A DNA stretch of 7,224 nt, taken from Spirochaetota bacterium. Its GTDB lineage: Bacteria > Spirochaetota > JAHITG01. The notes under the pieces were generated by a model that saw only the letters and a program-made list of their open reading frames with translations, ran no database searches and was not told the origin of the DNA. Of the stretch, positions 5,341 to 7,224 are shown piece after piece. Position numbers and translations under genes: made by a program. How positions within the stretch are numbered: position 1 is the first letter of the stretch; each line of letters starts with the position of its first letter. The stretch is from positions 1-7,224 of the forward strand of contig JAHITG010000442.1 of assembly GCA_018817865.1 (NCBI GenBank). The letters are read 5' to 3'.

Positions 5341-5946
5341 ATGAAAAAATTTTTGATCATCATTATTCTGATATGCCCTTTATTACTGTTTGCCGGTAAA
5401 AGAAGGTATGTAGTCCTTGAAAAAGGAATGACCCTCTGGAGGATCTCAAAAAATTACAAAGTACCGGTATGGAAACTGAAAAAGATCAACAAGATCAGGG
5501 ATACCTCTAAATTAAAAACAGGAAAAAAGATCTACCTCTCCTATCCGCATAACACAATAGAGAAACCGGTCAAGCTGAATATCAAACTGAATAAACCGGT
5601 AAACGGTATAATATTAAATAACTTCAACGAAGGGAAGAATCTTATCCAATGCAATGGTATTGAGTATCAAACAGAAAAAGGAGCCAAGATCAGATCGGCC
5701 CTTTCCGGCACAGTTAAATTCACAGGTATGCTGAGAGGATATGGTAAAGTCGTTATTATTCAGTATTCAAACAATATCTCGACTATATATGCATATCTGA
5801 ACAAGATCATAGTCGCACAGGGCCAGAAAGTGGATAAGAATCAGGCGATAGGATTTGCCGGAAAGAGTAATTTTGCAGATACATATGCGCTTCATTTCGA
5901 ACTGTTAAGAAACGGGAAACCGATCAATCCGAAATGGTATTTCTAG
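5341..5946 (+). CDS. Exported LysM protein with degenerate LytM (M23) domain
   Basis: A 201-residue NlpD/EnvC-like envelope protein. A signal peptide (1-19, MKKFLIIII... LLLFAG) is followed by one LysM peptidoglycan-binding domain (about 23-67, YVVLEKGMTLWRISKNY) and a LytM/M23 domain (about 88-200). The zinc site of active M23 peptidases is largely lost: HxxxD becomes CNGIE (Cys104, Glu108), YAHL becomes YAYL (His to Tyr152), and HxH keeps only His185 (ALHFEL). Such inactive domains in NlpD and EnvC activate cell-wall amidases at division, so an amidase-activator role is a reasonable inference. The signal peptide carries Cys12 but no clear lipobox, so it is probably not a lipoprotein. The start is 2 bases after the acylphosphatase stop without a Shine-Dalgarno site, suggesting coupled translation. 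The domain calls are firm; the partner is unknown. Confidence 0.9.
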   Translation: MKKFLIIIILICPLLLFAGKRRYVVLEKGMTLWRISKNYKVPVWKLKKINKIRDTSKLKTGKKIYLSYPHNTIEKPVKLNIKLNKPVNGIILNNFNEGKNLIQCNGIEYQTEKGAKIRSALSGTVKFTGMLRGYGKVVIIQYSNNISTIYAYLNKIIVAQGQKVDKNQAIGFAGKSNFADTYALHFELLRNGKPINPKWYF

Positions 5947-5962
5947 GAAAAGTTAAGAAGGT

Positions 5963-5993
5963 ATAAAGGGAAAACTTTATCCAACCCCTTTAT
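5963..5993 (+). other. Intergenic hairpin between the LytM gene and apt
   Basis: ATAAAGGG (5963-5970) pairs with CCCTTTAT (5986-5993) across a 15-base loop. It is not followed by an uninterrupted T-run, so it is at best a weak terminator or an RNA-processing site in the 84-base gap before apt. Confidence 0.35.
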
Positions 5994-6016
5994 GACCTTT
6001 TACCCTTCAAATAAAA

Positions 6017-6023
6017 AAAGGAG
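6017..6023 (+). promoter_or_regulatory. Shine-Dalgarno site of apt
   Basis: AAAGGAG, 7 bases before ATG 6031. It settles the start: an in-frame ATG at 5992 lies upstream of it, inside the right arm of the intergenic hairpin, and would add residues absent from the family. Confidence 0.85.
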
Positions 6024-6030
6024 TAATACT

Positions 6031-6543
6031 ATGGATCTAAAAGATTACATCACTGATGTACCTGATTATCCTGTTAAAGGGGTCATCTTTAAAGACATTA
6101 CCACATTATGGAAAGATCCAAAGGCCTTAAAACAGAGCACGGACCTGCTCGTTGATCATTATAAAGATCAGAAGATCGACAAGGTGGTTGCTGCTGAGGC
6201 CAGAGGTTTTATACTCGGAGCTCCCATGGCATACGGATTGAACGCCGGATTTGTTCCAATACGAAAACCCAAAAAATTGCCAAGGGAATCTATCACTGCT
6301 ACCTATGAATTGGAATATGGTTCAGACACGCTGGCGGTCCACAAGGATGCCATAGCACCCGGTGAAAAAGTTCTGATCGTTGATGATCTGATCGCTACAG
6401 GGGGGACATGCCGGGCCATTGCCCGGCTGGTAAATAAGCTGAAAGGCGATATTATCGGGTACTGCTTTCTGGTAGAGCTGGAATTTCTTCACGGACGGGA
6501 TAAAATAAAAGACTACGATATTTTTTCTTTAATTAAATATTAA
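6031..6543 (+). CDS. apt: Adenine phosphoribosyltransferase
   Basis: Converts adenine and PRPP to AMP and pyrophosphate, the salvage route for adenine, in the cytosol. The 170 residues are typical of bacterial APRT. The sequence opens with the family's characteristic DYPVKGVIFKDIT (12-24), has EARGF (56-60), the flexible catalytic loop RKPKKLPRES (78-87), the YELEYG strand (92-97) and the PRPP-binding motif VLIVDDLIATGGT (114-126). All key residues are present. It is the last gene of the acyP cluster, 84 bases after the LytM gene, with its own strong ribosome-binding site, and ends 71 bases before an intrinsic terminator. The functional link with acylphosphatase or the LytM protein is not evident. 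Confidence 0.97.
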   Translation: MDLKDYITDVPDYPVKGVIFKDITTLWKDPKALKQSTDLLVDHYKDQKIDKVVAAEARGFILGAPMAYGLNAGFVPIRKPKKLPRESITATYELEYGSDTLAVHKDAIAPGEKVLIVDDLIATGGTCRAIARLVNKLKGDIIGYCFLVELEFLHGRDKIKDYDIFSLIKY

Positions 6544-6614
6544 GCTTTTTTTTTACTTGACGAAAATAAAAGTGAGCAAAGCCAAAGTGCGGTTTGTAGT
6601 ACTTAAATTTGTGG

Positions 6615-6652
6615 TTAGTCAGGTGCCCTCGCGGCACCTGGCTAAATTTTTT
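6615..6652 (+). terminator. Rho-independent terminator after apt
   Basis: A 13-bp stem (6615-6627 with 6633-6645, one T-G wobble at 6619/6641), GC-rich at the top (CAGGTGCC/GGCACCTG), encloses a 5-base loop CTCGC (6628-6632) and is followed by six T residues (6647-6652). It closes the acyP-LytM-apt unit. The 157-base gap 6544-6700 otherwise holds a nine-T run at 6546-6554 without a stem, and the next promoter. Confidence 0.92.
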
Positions 6653-6653
6653 A

Positions 6654-6681
6654 TTGACAAGTTAATTATGTTTGTTAAATT
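6654..6681 (+). promoter_or_regulatory. Promoter of the amidohydrolase gene
   Basis: TTGACA (6654-6659), 16-base spacer, TAAATT (6676-6681), 19 bases before ATG 6701. The -35 box begins two bases after the terminator T-run, so the two units are separated with almost no spare sequence. This transcript would have a short leader of about 12 bases with a weak AGG (6690-6692). Confidence 0.6.
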
Positions 6682-6700
6682 CTCTCTATAGGTTAAAAAA

Positions 6701-7224
6701 ATGGGTGTTAATAAATTTTTATTAAAAGCAAAATCCATTATTACTCCTGATGAGTCAATTGAGGATGCTTCAGTCTTAATTGAAAACAAAAAAATCAAAG
6801 AGATCAATCCCGATAAAAAAGAGGGTACTGTATTCGACTTTGGCAACAGGATCATTCTTCCCGGTATGATCAATGCTCATGATCATCTGCTGGGGAATTA
6901 TTATCCCAGAGTGGGAAACGGCCCTTATTTAAACTGGCTTCCCTGGGACAATGACCTTAAAAGCTCTCCAGTCTATGCAGAACGGTCCAATATACCTCCC
7001 AAGATCATCTACCAGCTCGGAGCAATGCGGAACCTGATCGCAGGAACCACTACGGTCTCGGATCACATTCCTCATTTTGTGAACGATCCTTACGTTAAAA
7101 TGCTTCCCATACGAGTATTAAAGAACTACACTCTTGCTCACGAATGCAGTGAATATGACCTTAAATGGGGAGATGGTATTGATATTGAATATAAAAAAGC
7201 CGTGAAAAATAATTATTCCTTTAT
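6701..7224 (+). CDS. Amidohydrolase family protein (partial, 3' end cut by window)
   Basis: The first 174 residues of a metal-dependent hydrolase of the amidohydrolase superfamily. A small N-terminal beta domain (about 5-50: LLKAKSIITPDESIEDASVLIENKKIKEI) leads into ILPGMINAHDH (52-62), where His60 and His62 form the HxH metal-binding motif on the first barrel strand. GTTTVSDHIPHF follows at about 115-126, typical of the second strand in cytosine/chlorohydrolase-like (ATZ/TRZ) deaminases. The remaining ligands (a mid-barrel His pair and a late Asp) lie beyond the window. The substrate cannot be told: the motif order fits a nucleoside or aminohydrolase-type deaminase, but the NWLPWDNDL segment after the HxH is not one I can tie to a reaction. 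It follows apt but has its own promoter after a terminator, so joint purine metabolism is not implied. Confidence 0.88.
   Translation, partial: MGVNKFLLKAKSIITPDESIEDASVLIENKKIKEINPDKKEGTVFDFGNRIILPGMINAHDHLLGNYYPRVGNGPYLNWLPWDNDLKSSPVYAERSNIPPKIIYQLGAMRNLIAGTTTVSDHIPHFVNDPYVKMLPIRVLKNYTLAHECSEYDLKWGDGIDIEYKKAVKNNYSF

Noticed and set aside
6546..6600. A small RNA driven by TTGACG at 6557 and ending at the apt terminator
   Set aside because: No acceptable -10 box lies 15-19 bases after it; the CAAAGCC/GGTTTG fold at 6577-6596 is short and bulged.
6619..6873. Minus-strand 84-codon frame over the start of the amidohydrolase gene
   Set aside because: It runs through the terminator and promoter and is antisense to a clear amidohydrolase N-terminus.
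1..7224. A defence, toxin-antitoxin or phage system
   Set aside because: I looked at each gene and gap; apart from the doubtful Mrr-like tail of the TPR protein nothing encodes an effector, antitoxin, integrase or phage structural protein.

Overview
The window is an AT-rich stretch of an ordinary bacterial chromosome with closely packed, mostly housekeeping genes. A lipoprotein signal, a LysM protein with an NlpD-like LytM domain, a type III pantothenate kinase and many lysine/isoleucine-rich proteins suggest a diderm bacterium. A spirochaete or a similar AT-rich lineage fits best, but no single gene here fixes the taxonomy.

Layout, left to right. Positions 1-142 are non-coding and carry three copies of an AGTGCACTTTT repeat, possibly the end of an insertion sequence. 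A short DUF167/YggU gene (179-403, +) follows and runs head-on into a two-gene minus-strand operon. That operon reads 2696 to 400 and encodes a four-helix membrane protein with a GGDEF-like but degenerate cytoplasmic domain, then a membrane-anchored TPR protein with an unusual C-terminus. The divergent intergenic region (2697-2881) holds a promoter for each side and a perfect 28-bp-arm inverted repeat of the GGGGTCA(A/G)ACC type. Next come coaX (2882-3631), a lipoprotein gene (3690-4391), tRNA-Pro(CGG) (4400-4473) and a convergent unknown 102-residue gene (4479-4787, -). A 269-bp intergenic region then leads into a plus-strand cluster of acylphosphatase, a LysM/LytM exported protein and adenine phosphoribosyltransferase (5057-6543). 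A strong intrinsic terminator (6615-6652) closes that cluster. A new promoter drives an amidohydrolase gene that runs off the right edge.

The genes do not form one pathway. CoA synthesis (coaX), purine salvage (apt), acyl-phosphate hydrolysis (acyP) and envelope functions (lipoprotein, LytM protein) are simply neighbours. I see no toxin, nuclease array, CRISPR or phage module. The most notable signal is regulatory. Several genes have a TTGACA-N16-TATAxT promoter whose -10 box ends only 6-8 bases before the start codon, which predicts leaderless mRNAs. Two other genes have a strong AAAGGAG ribosome-binding site instead. The least understood genes are the minus-strand pair at 400-2696, where two catalytic-looking folds both appear to have lost their catalytic residues.
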